From the NCBI RefSeq assembly GCF_033807575.1, contig NC_084726.1, positions 2,976,001 through 3,040,000 on the forward strand: a DNA stretch of 64,000 nucleotides, written 5' to 3'. This document shows positions 52,835-62,529 of the stretch, piece by piece (the first letter of the stretch is position 1; each line of letters opens with the position of its first letter). This DNA comes from Cydia pomonella. Its lineage: Eukaryota; Arthropoda; Insecta; Lepidoptera; Tortricidae. The notes beneath the pieces were generated by a model that worked only from the letters and a program-made list of their open reading frames with translations, had not been told where the DNA came from and did no database searches. The translations under genes were made by a program, and so were the position numbers.

Positions 52835-53049
52835 TGGGTGACTTTTTCACAAGATCTGCTGAAGTGTAGGCGTACAGTGAGGACTAAAGGGCAAGCCTTC
52901 GAAGAGAAAAGGCGAGTGGAACTCGATGCAGAACCTGCGATCATCAATTATGATTTCGGATGGATCACCTGCAGATAATGTGGCCGTACATTTGCTGCTA
53001 AAATCGGTTATGTAAGCCACCTGAGAGCTCACGAACGTCGCTCTCATTA
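52835..53049 (+). pseudogene. RTE-like LINE C-terminal zinc finger
   Basis: Reads RTKGQAFEEKRRVELDAEPA, IINYDFGWITCR, a stop in place of a residue, CGRTFAAKIGYVSHLRAHER and RSH before the stop. A C2H2-like finger (CxxCGRTFAAKIGYVSHLRAH) ends the ORF of several LINEs with this layout, as also seen at 24350-24540. The internal stop within the finger (TGC AGA TAA TGT) makes it a pseudogene. No RT present. Confidence 0.65.
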
Positions 53050-53464
53050 ACCAGTACTAAACAGTCACCGTTGTCGAAATCGGCCAGGACAGTATGATGA
53101 TAATGATTGTGAAATAATACATTACTATAGAGGATGGGAAACGGGTTGCAGGCCAAGTAGATATAGCCGAGCGTAGCGAGGTCAGACAGGGATACGCGGC
53201 CTGCAACCCTGTTTCTCGCCGAGATTTGTATAGTGCTTTTCTCAAGCTTGCAATGAAATAATTAAAAAAGTAGGATGATGATGATGATTGTTTCATGTCC
53301 TAATGTGATAGGTTATTCAGTGCGTGGGGTATTGAAGGGAAACAAAAATGTAATTATTTTGGCGCTACGAGGCACGCCATTACGCTTTTTTCTTTCTTTT
53401 TCTGTTTATTTTTCTTTTTTGTGTTTTTTATTATTACTTTAGGATATTAAAAGGGGAACGAAAA
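53050..53464. other. no gene; palindrome at 53136-53217
   Basis: GGGAAACGGGTTGCAGGCC pairs with GGCCTGCAACCCTGTTTCTC around a 43-bp interior. Confidence 0.5.
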
Positions 53465-54010
53465 TTTGACGTTATGGTCTGAGATAACCTTGAAATGAGT
53501 TCCTTCAATATAAGACCGAAACTGTTCCACCGCATGCAGAACACTCAGCAATTATCGCTCGGATGCCGAATAACTGCATTCCCTTTCCGTCAATTTTCGA
53601 CTAGTGTAAGCAATGGGTGTTTCCATACCCTCAATCTCTTGAATTAAGACACCACCAGTTCCCCTATTGGAAGCATCACACTGAACCGAAAAAGGTTTTG
53701 TGAAATCCGGTACTCTTAGCACTGGCGCAGAGGTGAGAGCCGTTTTCAGACGTTGCGCTTCTCCGTTCCACACGTGCTTTGCCTTCTTTCTTTCTTTCGT
53801 CAAGTCATTCAATGGGGCCGCCACAATGGCAAAGTTTGGTACGAAGCGCCGATACCAGCTGGCCAAGCCAATAAAGCGCTTCATCTCTGAATAAGTAGTG
53901 GGCCGAGGATAACCCAGAATGGCTCTAACCTTGTCTGGATCTGTTCGTAGCCCCTCCTTGTCGACTATATACCCCAAGTACTTCATTAAGTTTTGTTTTT
54001 CTTTTTTCAA
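53465..54010 (-). pseudogene. Ty3/gypsy pol fragment (RT thumb to RNase H)
   Basis: Minus strand: KYLGYIVDKEGLRTDPDKVR, PTTYSEMKRFIGLASWYRRF, VPNFAIVAAPLNDLTKE, VLRVPDFTKPFSVQCDASNR (RNase H first Asp), ETPIAYTSRKLTERE, then a stop and LLSVLHAVEQFRSYIEGTHF. This is the RT connection and start of RNase H of a Ty3/gypsy element. It is of another lineage than the intact element at 57145. The RT active site, integrase, Gag and LTRs are absent and both edges are abrupt. Confidence 0.85.
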
Positions 54011-54099
54011 TTTTTATTTAAATATAACATTTGATTTGCAATAACAATAATAATGCATAATGGATATATATCGAGGTATTACTATAACTAGCTTAAATC

Positions 54100-54195
54100 T
54101 AAAATAGGGCCTTACTTATACGCGGAATTTCCTCGTTGTATCGCAATACTGATACGTTGTTGCCGCCAGCTCTTCGGTCAACGATTTCTGCATTA
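54100..54195 (-). pseudogene. REL-LINE 3' fragment
   Basis: Minus strand GACCGAAGAGCTGGCGGC, CAACGTATCAGT, TTGCGATACAACGAGGAAAT is nearly identical to 21144-21190 but has an internal deletion and lost frame. The shared sequence includes the end of the ORF. Confidence 0.6.
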
Positions 54196-54229
54196 AACTT
54201 GTCCGCGCTGGAACCACATGGACCTAGAA

Positions 54230-55252
54230 TTGTTTTAGTTAAATGATTGTAGATTTAATTTATATGACATTTGACACTGTAAAATTGACATTTTGTAAAT
54301 ATGTCGGAAAAATTTTATTTATGAATATTTAGGGTAAAGCTTTACGAGTAATACTCATAGAATGTACGAGCACGGTCTGCAAAATAATTTCGCGAATCTG
54401 CACACCGGACGTAATTAGCCGGGACAGGATAAACTTTCCCGCTTTTTTAGGGTTCCGTGTCACGCTTTATGTGCTCTTTATAGAAAGTACGGCAAACTTT
54501 TGTTCTAGTATTTTAGGGGTCTCTATTCGAGTTTATTTTTAAGTTCTCCATGCGAGAAGCGAGAATTTTTGACACGCTGCGCTGAACGAAAATTTCACGT
54601 CATGTCATCTGAGACATTCCTTACTTTACTGCGTATTATTATGTAATAATTTTTTATCTTCTTCCGTATCATAACTTCCCTACAATATGTTCAGAAGCCT
54701 AATGGCCTATATCAACATACCTTAATCTAGACTCGCATGTCTGTAGTTTGTCTCTGAGTAAAAAAAAAAATGGATGCGGGACATGCGTAAATAAGTTTTC
54801 ATTTACCTTTGACGTTTACCCCTCTTCCCCCCCCCCCCTCCCACGTTATACTACACAGTTAGAAAAAAAAGTCAATGAAAGAAAAAATCCTCTTTAAATT
54901 CTTAACACACAAAAAGGTTATATTCATTTTAATCATCTTACTGCAAACATTTTGTTTTTCACAAAACATATTTTAACTGAATTACTTGTATATTTCCAAT
55001 CGACGGAACCATTTCTACCACTTAACCTTTTTTAATTCGACATGCTCCGTTTTTAAACAGTCAAACGGACTGAAAGTCTTTGACATACGGAATAAACGCT
55101 TGCATGTGAATTTGAACCTAATCTTTATGTTATTAAGATTGATTATTGATTGTAATGGGGATTTTATGTACTGCGTTTGATCGGCCATTTGCAGTATCAG
55201 ATTTTGGACTAATTGGTTGGAAGGTAATGTATTAATGGAACTGATACGGTAG
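54230..55252. other. AT-rich, no gene; poly-C tract
   Basis: A run of 12 C lies at about 54827-54838 (TTCCCCCCCCCCCCTCCC). Otherwise uninformative. A GGGTTCCGTG word near 54450 recalls the G/K repeats but nothing extends from it. Confidence 0.3.
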
Positions 55253-55254
55253 GT

Positions 55255-55372
55255 ACAGTCGCCATCAGATATATCGGACTGGTCGAGGTGGTCACAAATA
55301 TCTGTACACCCCCTATTATCAAGGCGTTAGTGTACGTGTTCAGATATTTGTGACCACCTTGACCACGATGTA
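55255..55372. mobile_element. MITE family Q, copy 2
   Basis: CAGTCGCCATCAGATATATC at the left and inner AGATATTTGTGACCACCTTG as at 41276. The right end is eroded (CACGATGTACGG). Confidence 0.6.
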
Positions 55373-55565
55373 CGGAAAATATTGCCGCTCAAAAAAGTGT
55401 TAGTAAATGATTACACTTTGGTAATCAAGCGGTCATACATCACACGAATTTCTAGCTTTTTTGACCCCTGCTTGTCACATTTTGCAAACCTGGTGTGACG
55501 ACACATTTCCGATAATTTTGTTTTCAATGAAATCGGTAACACTATTATTACTATTGTAATAAAAA

Positions 55566-55869
55566 ATGTTTGATAAAAGATTTATTAAAATAATAATAAT
55601 AATTCAGCCTATATACGTCCCACTGCTGGGCACAGGCCTCCTCTCATGCGCGAGAGGGCTCGGGCTATAGTCCCCACGCTAGCCCAATGCGGATTGGGGA
55701 CTTCACATACACCTTTGAATTTCTTCGCAGATGTATGCAGGTTTCCTCACGATGTTTTCCTTCACCGAAAAGCTAGTGGTAAATATCAAATGATATTTCG
55801 TACATAAGTTCCGAAAAACTCATTGCTACGAGCCAAAAAAATAAAAATATGTTTGATAAAAGATTTATT
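55566..55869 (-). mobile_element. SINE-C with 21-bp target duplication
   Basis: The SINE occupies 55587-55848. A 21-bp direct repeat (ATGTTTGATAAAAGATTTAT plus T) flanks it at 55566-55586 and 55849-55869, identical on both sides. In minus sense: a truncated head CTCGTAGCAATGAGTTTTTC, the same core as SINE-A (TTTTCGGTGAAGGAAAACAT, CGTGAGGAAACC), then a different 3' body (CCGCATTGGGCTAGCGTGGG, GCCCAGCAGTGGGACGTATA) and a (TTA)n tail. Confidence 0.9.
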
Positions 55870-56569
55870 GTTAACTTTATAACACAAAACCAATTAGGAA
55901 AGAAAGTGACACTAACAAAAATTATTTTTGTTCCAAACTTCATAATTTTAACTGTACAGTGAATAAAAAAATATAAATAAGTTTTCGGTTACTAGTGACG
56001 TTACAAAGTTTGTGACTCCTCCCTTCCTCTTGTCACAACATGTCACATTTTTTTGATCCCCTCCCGCCCCCTAAAGGTGTGGCGTAGTTAATGGATGGCC
56101 CCCAAAGGAGTAACTTGTAAATTTATTTCAGAATCGTTTAAATTTACAAATCGTTATAATTTGCGATTATATCAAAACTATTCGCTGTAAACATATTATC
56201 TTGAGCATTCTAATAAGTTTTTCCAACTCCTCTACTGTTATCTGTCAATTATACATTCATGAACACGAATGTAAAAACATACATAAACGGTTTGGAGAAA
56301 AGTCTATATTGTCTATTCCTCATAACAGCACTTGTGCTTTAAAATCGCTATAATGTGACTGTGATTAATGGCTACCAACCTAAAAAAATAAATCAAACGT
56401 ACAGTTTCAATTTAAGTGCATTGCTGCCAACTTCAAGTCAGAAACGCGCATGTGACATCGGTGATATAGCAACACCCATAGACTACGAAGGCCGCTTAGC
56501 GTCGCTTGTTAGTCTCCATAGGCTACGGTGGCCAAAATCGAGAAGAAACTGTCCTAAAATATAATTTAG
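55870..56569. other. repeat remnants, upstream of candidate exon
   Basis: 56010-56110 has TGTCACATTTTTTTGATCCC and GGCGTAGTTAATGGATGGCC, resembling another dispersed repeat. The rest is uninformative. Confidence 0.3.
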
Positions 56570-56670
56570 CAAGGAGCAAGTACCAGGGCCTCATGAGTTA
56601 CGAGAAGGTGTCGCTGACCAGCCGTGCCGCGGCGGGCCGGGCGCGTAAGAAGGTTGCTCGCGTATCCTAG
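56570..56670 (+). CDS. candidate terminal exon, unidentified gene (best)
   Basis: After an acceptor-like ATATAATTTAG the frame (phase +2) reads RSKYQGLMSYEKVSLTSRAA, AGRARKKVARVS and a TAG at 56668-56670. Codons end overwhelmingly in G or C (AAG TAC CAG GGC CTC, GAG AAG GTG TCG CTG) in an AT-rich neighbourhood, and the sequence is not repeated in the window; both suggest constraint on a protein. The C-terminus is arginine- and lysine-rich, hydrophilic and probably cytosolic. The polypyrimidine tract is weak, which counts against it. I do not recognise the gene, and no upstream exon was found. Confidence 0.45.
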
Positions 56671-57139
56671 TCGTAAACTTTTGGTTTGTTTACCTATATG
56701 ATTCTACTAGTTTAAAGTATTATTTTTGTTGCCTCGTAAGAAAACTATTGTATGCAACGCTGTATAAGTAGATCAAAAAATGCTCGTGGCGTATTCCTTT
56801 ATAATAACTCACGCCACTCGCCTTTTTTGAATCTTTTTATACAACGGTTGCATAAAATACTATTACTCTGGAGTCTGGAACAATTTTTATTTTACTTTGA
56901 TTTGTACTCGTAAATTTTAATACGCTGTCAGCTGTCACAGAAACCTTAAAAACCGAAAACACATAAAAACTCCCAAAAACGGCCCCACACCGTTCGCTTC
57001 TTAAACACGAACATCGTATGACAACTTATCTTTTTTTATCTTTTTTTTATTTATTTAACACCAAGCTCGTTAATCAGAGAGGCCAATGAACTTGCATCCG
57101 GATCGATTAACGCCTTTTTAGTTTTGTTTTATAAGTTTA
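56671..57139. other. downstream flank; palindrome at 56748-56862
   Basis: TTGTATGCAACGCTGTATAA pairs with TTATACAACGGTTGCATAAA and GCTCGTGGCGTATTC with AACTCACGCCACTCGCC-like sequence: a short MITE. This would be 3' UTR or flank of the candidate exon. Confidence 0.5.
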
Positions 57140-57144
57140 GGGGT

Positions 57145-57255
57145 TGTAGTATGCGTGAAATGGAATGGCTCTCTGCGGTGTGTCGTGTCTGTGTATTGTT
57201 GAGTTCCAATAAAATAAATCTACAAAATTAAGTAGTTTTAATCCAAGATATAATA
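57145..57255 (+). repeat. 5' LTR, 111 bp
   Basis: Starts TGTAGTATGCGTG and ends AAGATATAATA. Contains an AATAAA at 57208-57213 usable as a polyadenylation signal. No obvious TATA box, and very short for an LTR. Confidence 0.95.
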
Positions 57256-57256
57256 G

Positions 57257-57269
57257 TGGCGACGAGGAC
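57257..57269 (+). promoter_or_regulatory. primer-binding site
   Basis: TGGCGACGAGGAC one base after the 5' LTR. TGG complements the CCA end of a tRNA. The tRNA species was not determined. Confidence 0.75.
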
Positions 57270-57465
57270 ATTCGGACAGCACGGCGAAGCAAATAAATTA
57301 ACCACAAGAACAAAAGCGATCAGAAGTAAGAAATTATTTACTTAAATATATGTGATGGTAATGGCGGCTGCAAACTCACTGTGAGGTTATCTACAAAATA
57401 CAAGGTACCTTAATAAGTCGTTATTACTCACATTCAGGGACCGGCCAAACGTGAAATGAAACGTA

Positions 57466-60400
57466 ATGACAGATGTCAAGGCGGGTGATAAAGAAAATAA
57501 ATTGATAGAAGACGCGGATGTCTTAATATCGTTGGTAAAACAAGGAAAAAGAAGTTATATTTACCGGTGTGGAAAAGACATTTTAATAAAAATAGTAAAT
57601 GAAGAAGGTTTACAGTGCCCGCAAAATCCAACTGTCGACGCGTTACGGAAGTTGTTAAGTGATTACTACCAAAATAAAGGGCAAAGCCAACCAAAAATTT
57701 TAAAACACAATATCATGACAAACTACGAAATAAAACCATTTAACGGAGACAACTGGGAGGTCTTCGAGCAACAGTTAGAATCTTTAATACTCTTAAATGA
57801 TGTACCAGAAGATAAACAAGTGGCATTGCTTATTACTAAACTAACCCCAAATGTATTTGAAACATTACAAATTCTGTGTAAGACAAAAAAACCAATAACA
57901 TTAACTTACAAGGAGTTATGCGACAAACTACGAGATAAATATACACTAACTAAGACACCATTGTTAGACAGAGCCGAGTTTAGACGACGCAACCAACTAC
58001 CTACTGAGACAATAGAAGAGTATGTGTTAAATCTCCGAAAATTATCTCGCAAATGCCATTTCAAAGACGAAGAAGACCAGATTAAAGAAAAACTTGTTGA
58101 TGGAGTGTTCTCTAAACTAATTAAATTTGAACTGATGAAACAAAGTGCACAGGCAAAATTAGAAGATCTTATAAACCTAGCAAAAACAGTGGAGTCTGCA
58201 TATAAGCAAGCTAATGGCGAAGAAGAAACAAGTAATATTTCATATGTCAAACCGAATTCCAGAACACCAAGACAGAGGTGTGCACCCCCAAAGAAGAATA
58301 ATACTAATAACATGAAAAGTAAGTGTTTCTGCTGCGGGAAAGATAACCACATTAAAAATGATTGTACACTGAAGACAAAGTTTTGCTCGGAATGTGGCCA
58401 ACAAGGTCATATATTTAAAATGTGCCCAAAGAAGTATCGACACACAAATGTTTTGGATGTAGCAAAGGAAGAAAACAAAGAAGATCAAGGATTAGAAGAA
58501 GAAAAAAAATTGTATGAAGAGTATGAAACTTATACATTTGACAGAGTAAGTAGAATTCCACCACATTTAATAGAGCTGACAATAGGACAGGGACAGAAAG
58601 TGCAGTTTGAAGTGGATACGGGTGCTGAAGTTTCAGTGATGCCCCTTAGTTACCACAAAAAATATTTAAAAGAGTATACTATGGAAAGATCGAAAGCTAT
58701 ATTTAGAAATTTTGACCAATCAGAGTCCCAGCCACTGGGCATTATTCGTAATATACCAGTTCAGTATAAGAATGTATACAAAGAATTAAATATATATGTG
58801 TCACATGACTCAACACCTTGTTTAATGGGTCGTGATTGGCTAAGTCAATTAAATATGTGGCCTCCAATTTTTAAGAGTGTAGCTTATTGTAATCCTAATA
58901 CATTGGTTAAAAATGTTTCAGATGCCAAACAATTAATTGATCAAGAGTTCGCAGCAGTATTCAGCCCGGGGTGGGGTGCATTCAAAGGTGAAGCAATTTC
59001 ATTAAAATTAAAAAAAGATGCTGTACCAAAGTTTCTGCCTGTTCGTCGTGTTCCCTATGCACTTCGAGATAAGGTAAAACATGAAATTGATAGATTACAA
59101 CAGAATGGTCGCATAGTGTCCGTCGAACAGAGTCAATGGGGTACACCTGTAGTACCCATTATAAAACCGGACGGCTCTGTAAGACTTTGTGGGGATTATA
59201 AAGTCACTTTAAATCCAAATTTGGAAATAGACCATTACCCCCTTCCACACGTGGAGGACATTTTTGAAACCTTAAAAGAGGGAGAATACTACTGCGAGCT
59301 GGATCTTCGGGAAGCTTACTTACAAGCTGCTTTGACTGAGGAGAGCCAATTATTAACCACTATTGTAACAGAATTTGGGACATATAAATACAAATACTTA
59401 CCCTATGGAGTTAATACTGGCCCTGGGTCATTTCAAAGACTAATGTGTAAAAAACTAATAGGTATACCAAACACAATTGTGTTTATTGATAACATCTACG
59501 TGGCAGGGAAAAGTTTGCAAGAAACTTATGAAACCCTTGTCAAAGTGCTTAATAGACTACAAGAATGCAATTTCAAATTAAAGCCCGAAAAATGTAAGCT
59601 TTTCACAAGCCACATAGATGTGTTTGGTTTTCGCATAAATAAAGAGGGAATGAGCCTAATAAAATCAAATATTGAGCCATTGTTAAATGTTCCAGCACCA
59701 ACCAATCTAACAATGTTAAAATCATTTTTAGGTAAAGTTAATTATTACTCTAGGTTCCTTAAAGACATGGCTAAGATTCTTAGTCCATTATATGAATGTA
59801 CCAAAATAAATAAATTCAACTGGACAGCGGATTGTCAAAAGTCTTTTGACACAATAAAAAATAAATTAGCCTCTGCAAACAATTTAAGACATTTCAACCC
59901 AGATCTCCCGATAATAGTAACTTGTGATGCTTCAAATTATGGACTAGCTGCCGTCTTATCGAACCGGGACCAAAATGGTACAGTTAGGCCCATAGCATAT
60001 GCGAGCAAGAAATTAAACACAACTGAACAAAAATATGCTGCCATAGACAGGGAGGCCATGGGAATAGTGTTTGCGGTCACCAAGTTCTACAACTATATTT
60101 ATGGCCGACAATTTGAATTGGAGACAGACAGTTCGGCTCTAGTCAGGATTTTTGGACCAACTAAAGGTATACCAAAAATGGCTGCAAAGCGGCTACAACA
60201 CTATGCTATATTTCTCTCAGCGTTCAACTATAAAATTAAACATATAAAAACTAACAATAATCCAGCAGATTATTTGTCCAGAAATCCTGACAATAAAGAA
60301 TGTCCCAGTCAACATGTCCATCCAATTTTTTATGTAGATAATTTGATGCATGTACTATATGCCAACAGTTCTGACATAGGCTATTTAAATTTTAAAATAA

Positions 60401-61497
60401 TACAAGAAAATACAAAAAAGGATCAACTTTTGAGTAAAATAATTGAATATTGTAGAACAGGCTGGCCCAATAAAAATTTAATTAAATCAGAGCTTTTACC
60501 ATTTTATAATAGGAAAACTGAAATAAGTGTGGATCAGGGCTGTTTACTTTGGGGACATAGAGTAATAATTCCAGAAACAAATCAAAAAGCAGTGTTAAAA
60601 AGTTTGCATAAAACACATTTTGGTATTATTCGTATGAAAGAAGTAGCACGGTCTTACTTTTGGTGGCCAAATTTAAATTCAGAAATAGAAAATATAGGAA
60701 AGTCATGTCTCATCTGTTTATCAAATCTTAAAAATCCCATAAAGTCCCCACAATCATGGCCAACGCCACCTACGGCATGGTATCGACTTCATGCGGACTT
60801 TTTGGGGCCATATTATAATAAGATGTATTTAGTAATTATAGACAGCTATAGTAAATGGCCAGAGGCTTTTGAAATGTCAAACATGACAGCTGCTAAAACA
60901 ATTGATGTACTAGATAAGTTATTTAGCCGATTTGGATATCCGGACCAACTAGTTACAGATAATCAGACTACGTTCACAAGTACGGAATTTAACAACTATT
61001 GTAAAGAGAATAGCATTAAACAAATATTTGCGCCACCGTACCACCCAGCGACCAACGGAGCTGCGGAGAGATTTGTACAAACTTTTAAATCAGCTGTTAC
61101 CAAAATAAGAGAAAGTGGATGCAGCATTAATGCTGCAATCAATTTATTTTTGTTTGACTATAGGACCACACCTCAACGGACTACAGGTGAAACGCCGGCC
61201 CGTTTGTTGCTGGGGAGGGAATTAAGGAATAGATTTAGCTGCCTGAAACCTCCACCTATAATTGAAAGTTTATCTGAAAGGGAGGGGAGAGAGGCATGTA
61301 AAAGAAAAGTTAAATTTGTAACAGGACAAAAAGTGATGGTTAGAGACTATAGAAAGGGCCATAAACCTTGGATAGTAGGGAAAATAGTATCAGAATCTGT
61401 TCCAGATTTAACTTATATAATTGAGGTACAAGGTATGATGTGGAAACGTCATATTGATCAAATGGTGTATTGTAATGAGGATGTCGAAAGTAATTAG
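57466..61497 (+). CDS. Gag-Pol polyprotein, RT active site F-I-D-N
   Basis: Single 1343-codon frame with no frameshift between gag and pol. Gag: about residues 1-280, then two CCHC knuckles (C287-C290-H295-C300; C307-C310-H315-C320). Protease: VDTGAE (D384). RT: QSQWGTPVVPIIKPDGSVRL, ELDLREAY (D613), then VFIDNIYVAGK where the usual second Asp of YxDD is Asn676 (codon AAC), after D675. RNase H: TCDASNYG (D821), E863, ETDSSA (D888). Integrase: H1048, H1051, C1081, C1084 zinc site; D1111, D1165, E1201 (D-x35-E); a GPF-like tail ending WKRHIDQMVY. Everything but the RT site looks functional. An Asn there should abolish or cripple metal-dependent synthesis. Confidence 0.95.
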   Translation: MTDVKAGDKENKLIEDADVLISLVKQGKRSYIYRCGKDILIKIVNEEGLQCPQNPTVDALRKLLSDYYQNKGQSQPKILKHNIMTNYEIKPFNGDNWEVFEQQLESLILLNDVPEDKQVALLITKLTPNVFETLQILCKTKKPITLTYKELCDKLRDKYTLTKTPLLDRAEFRRRNQLPTETIEEYVLNLRKLSRKCHFKDEEDQIKEKLVDGVFSKLIKFELMKQSAQAKLEDLINLAKTVESAYKQANGEEETSNISYVKPNSRTPRQRCAPPKKNNTNNMKSKCFCCGKDNHIKNDCTLKTKFCSECGQQGHIFKMCPKKYRHTNVLDVAKEENKEDQGLEEEKKLYEEYETYTFDRVSRIPPHLIELTIGQGQKVQFEVDTGAEVSVMPLSYHKKYLKEYTMERSKAIFRNFDQSESQPLGIIRNIPVQYKNVYKELNIYVSHDSTPCLMGRDWLSQLNMWPPIFKSVAYCNPNTLVKNVSDAKQLIDQEFAAVFSPGWGAFKGEAISLKLKKDAVPKFLPVRRVPYALRDKVKHEIDRLQQNGRIVSVEQSQWGTPVVPIIKPDGSVRLCGDYKVTLNPNLEIDHYPLPHVEDIFETLKEGEYYCELDLREAYLQAALTEESQLLTTIVTEFGTYKYKYLPYGVNTGPGSFQRLMCKKLIGIPNTIVFIDNIYVAGKSLQETYETLVKVLNRLQECNFKLKPEKCKLFTSHIDVFGFRINKEGMSLIKSNIEPLLNVPAPTNLTMLKSFLGKVNYYSRFLKDMAKILSPLYECTKINKFNWTADCQKSFDTIKNKLASANNLRHFNPDLPIIVTCDASNYGLAAVLSNRDQNGTVRPIAYASKKLNTTEQKYAAIDREAMGIVFAVTKFYNYIYGRQFELETDSSALVRIFGPTKGIPKMAAKRLQHYAIFLSAFNYKIKHIKTNNNPADYLSRNPDNKECPSQHVHPIFYVDNLMHVLYANSSDIGYLNFKIIQENTKKDQLLSKIIEYCRTGWPNKNLIKSELLPFYNRKTEISVDQGCLLWGHRVIIPETNQKAVLKSLHKTHFGIIRMKEVARSYFWWPNLNSEIENIGKSCLICLSNLKNPIKSPQSWPTPPTAWYRLHADFLGPYYNKMYLVIIDSYSKWPEAFEMSNMTAAKTIDVLDKLFSRFGYPDQLVTDNQTTFTSTEFNNYCKENSIKQIFAPPYHPATNGAAERFVQTFKSAVTKIRESGCSINAAINLFLFDYRTTPQRTTGETPARLLLGRELRNRFSCLKPPPIIESLSEREGREACKRKVKFVTGQKVMVRDYRKGHKPWIVGKIVSESVPDLTYIIEVQGMMWKRHIDQMVYCNEDVESN

Positions 61498-61722
61498 ACT
61501 TAAGTTATATGTCGTAGGCCAAGTTGAACTTGTATTTATTTATAAATGATGCCAAGATATATGTACTTGTTTTGAACAACTTAGTAACCAATCTAGGGTG
61601 ATTCAAAGCATACTATCTAATAACTATTGTTGTAGTTCTTTTAGGGCTACAGTAGGATTAATTAATAATCCTTTGCCATGTATGTAGACCTAAGTAAAAC
61701 TAGATTAGTTTTAGGATTAGTC

Positions 61723-61730
61723 CGGGAGAG
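61723..61730 (+). promoter_or_regulatory. polypurine tract
   Basis: GGGAGAG with a preceding C, immediately before the 3' LTR. It would prime plus-strand DNA synthesis. Confidence 0.6.
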
Positions 61731-61841
61731 TGTAGTATGCGTGAAATGGAATGGCTCTCTGCGGTGTGTCGTGTCTGTGTATTGTTGAGTTCCAATAAAA
61801 TAAATCTACAAAATTAAGTAGTTTTAATCCAAGATATAATA
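61731..61841 (+). repeat. 3' LTR, 111 bp
   Basis: Identical to the 5' LTR over all 111 bases as read by eye. Confidence 0.95.
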
Positions 61842-61985
61842 GGGGTCTTTGGGAGTGGGTCAAACAGTACAGTACATCTTGTTACTCGTAAAATATTTTT
61901 TCGTAAAAAAAATTACTTCGACTTGAATTTACTTTTCAATTATTTTACTTTATTTGTGATAATGTTTTTCACGGGAATACCTTTT

Positions 61986-62529
61986 TTGGTGGCCTAGCAG
62001 TAAGAGCATGCGACTTGCAATCCGGAGGTCGCGGGTTCACAACCCGGCTCGTACAGTCAGCATCAAAAGTAACGGATGAAACAACGCACCAAAAGTATCT
62101 GATATTCCGGATAACTTTTCCAAATATAGATAAATTTCTAAAATTCACGTTCAAAAGTATATCTTTTACAGTCCTTGTTGCTCTATATTAAAGACATCAC
62201 TTTTTGTTAAGCTGTTACAGAATGGTAGATACTTATGAAACCTTATTTGATCCGCTACTTTTGATGCTGACTGTACCAATGAGTTTTTCGGAACTTACGT
62301 TCGAAATATCATTTGATATTTACCAGTCGCTTTTCGGTGAAGAAAAACATCGTGAGGAAACCGGACTTATCCCAATAAGACCTAGGTTCCCTCTGGGTTG
62401 GAAGGTCAGATCGCAGTCGCTTTCGTAAAAACTAATACTTACGCTAATTCTAGGGATTAGTTGCCAAGCGGACCCCAGGCTCCCATGAGCCGTGGCAATC
62501 ATGCCAGGATAACGCGAGGAAGATGATGA
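61986..62529 (+). mobile_element. SINE-A split by a MITE
   Basis: Head GGTGGCCTAGCAGTAAGAGC and CCGGAGGTCGCGGGTTCACA to GGCTCGTA (62053), then MITE T, then TACCAATGAGTTTTTCGGAA at 62274 through core and 3' end CGCGAGGAAGATGATGA. Confidence 0.85.
62054..62273. mobile_element. TA-flanked MITE family T, copy 3, inside SINE-A
   Basis: The same 220-bp element as at 24871 and 26008. Because the SINE consensus (CGGCTCGTACCAATGAG) is known from other copies, the TA duplication at 62052-62053 and 62274-62275 is directly shown. Confidence 0.95.

Larger units (their letters stand above)
57145..61841 (+). mobile_element. complete Ty3/gypsy LTR retrotransposon
   Basis: 4697 bp with two identical 111-bp LTRs, primer-binding site, one Gag-Pol ORF, polypurine stretch, and a perfect 5-bp target duplication GGGGT (57140-57144, 61842-61846). 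LTR identity means very recent insertion. Gag with zinc knuckles and a pol order PR-RT-RH-IN place it in Ty3/gypsy. No envelope-like ORF follows. Confidence 0.95.

Noticed and set aside
61498..61730. Possible envelope gene after Gag-Pol
   Set aside because: Only about 230 bp remain before the 3' LTR, with no open frame or membrane segment.
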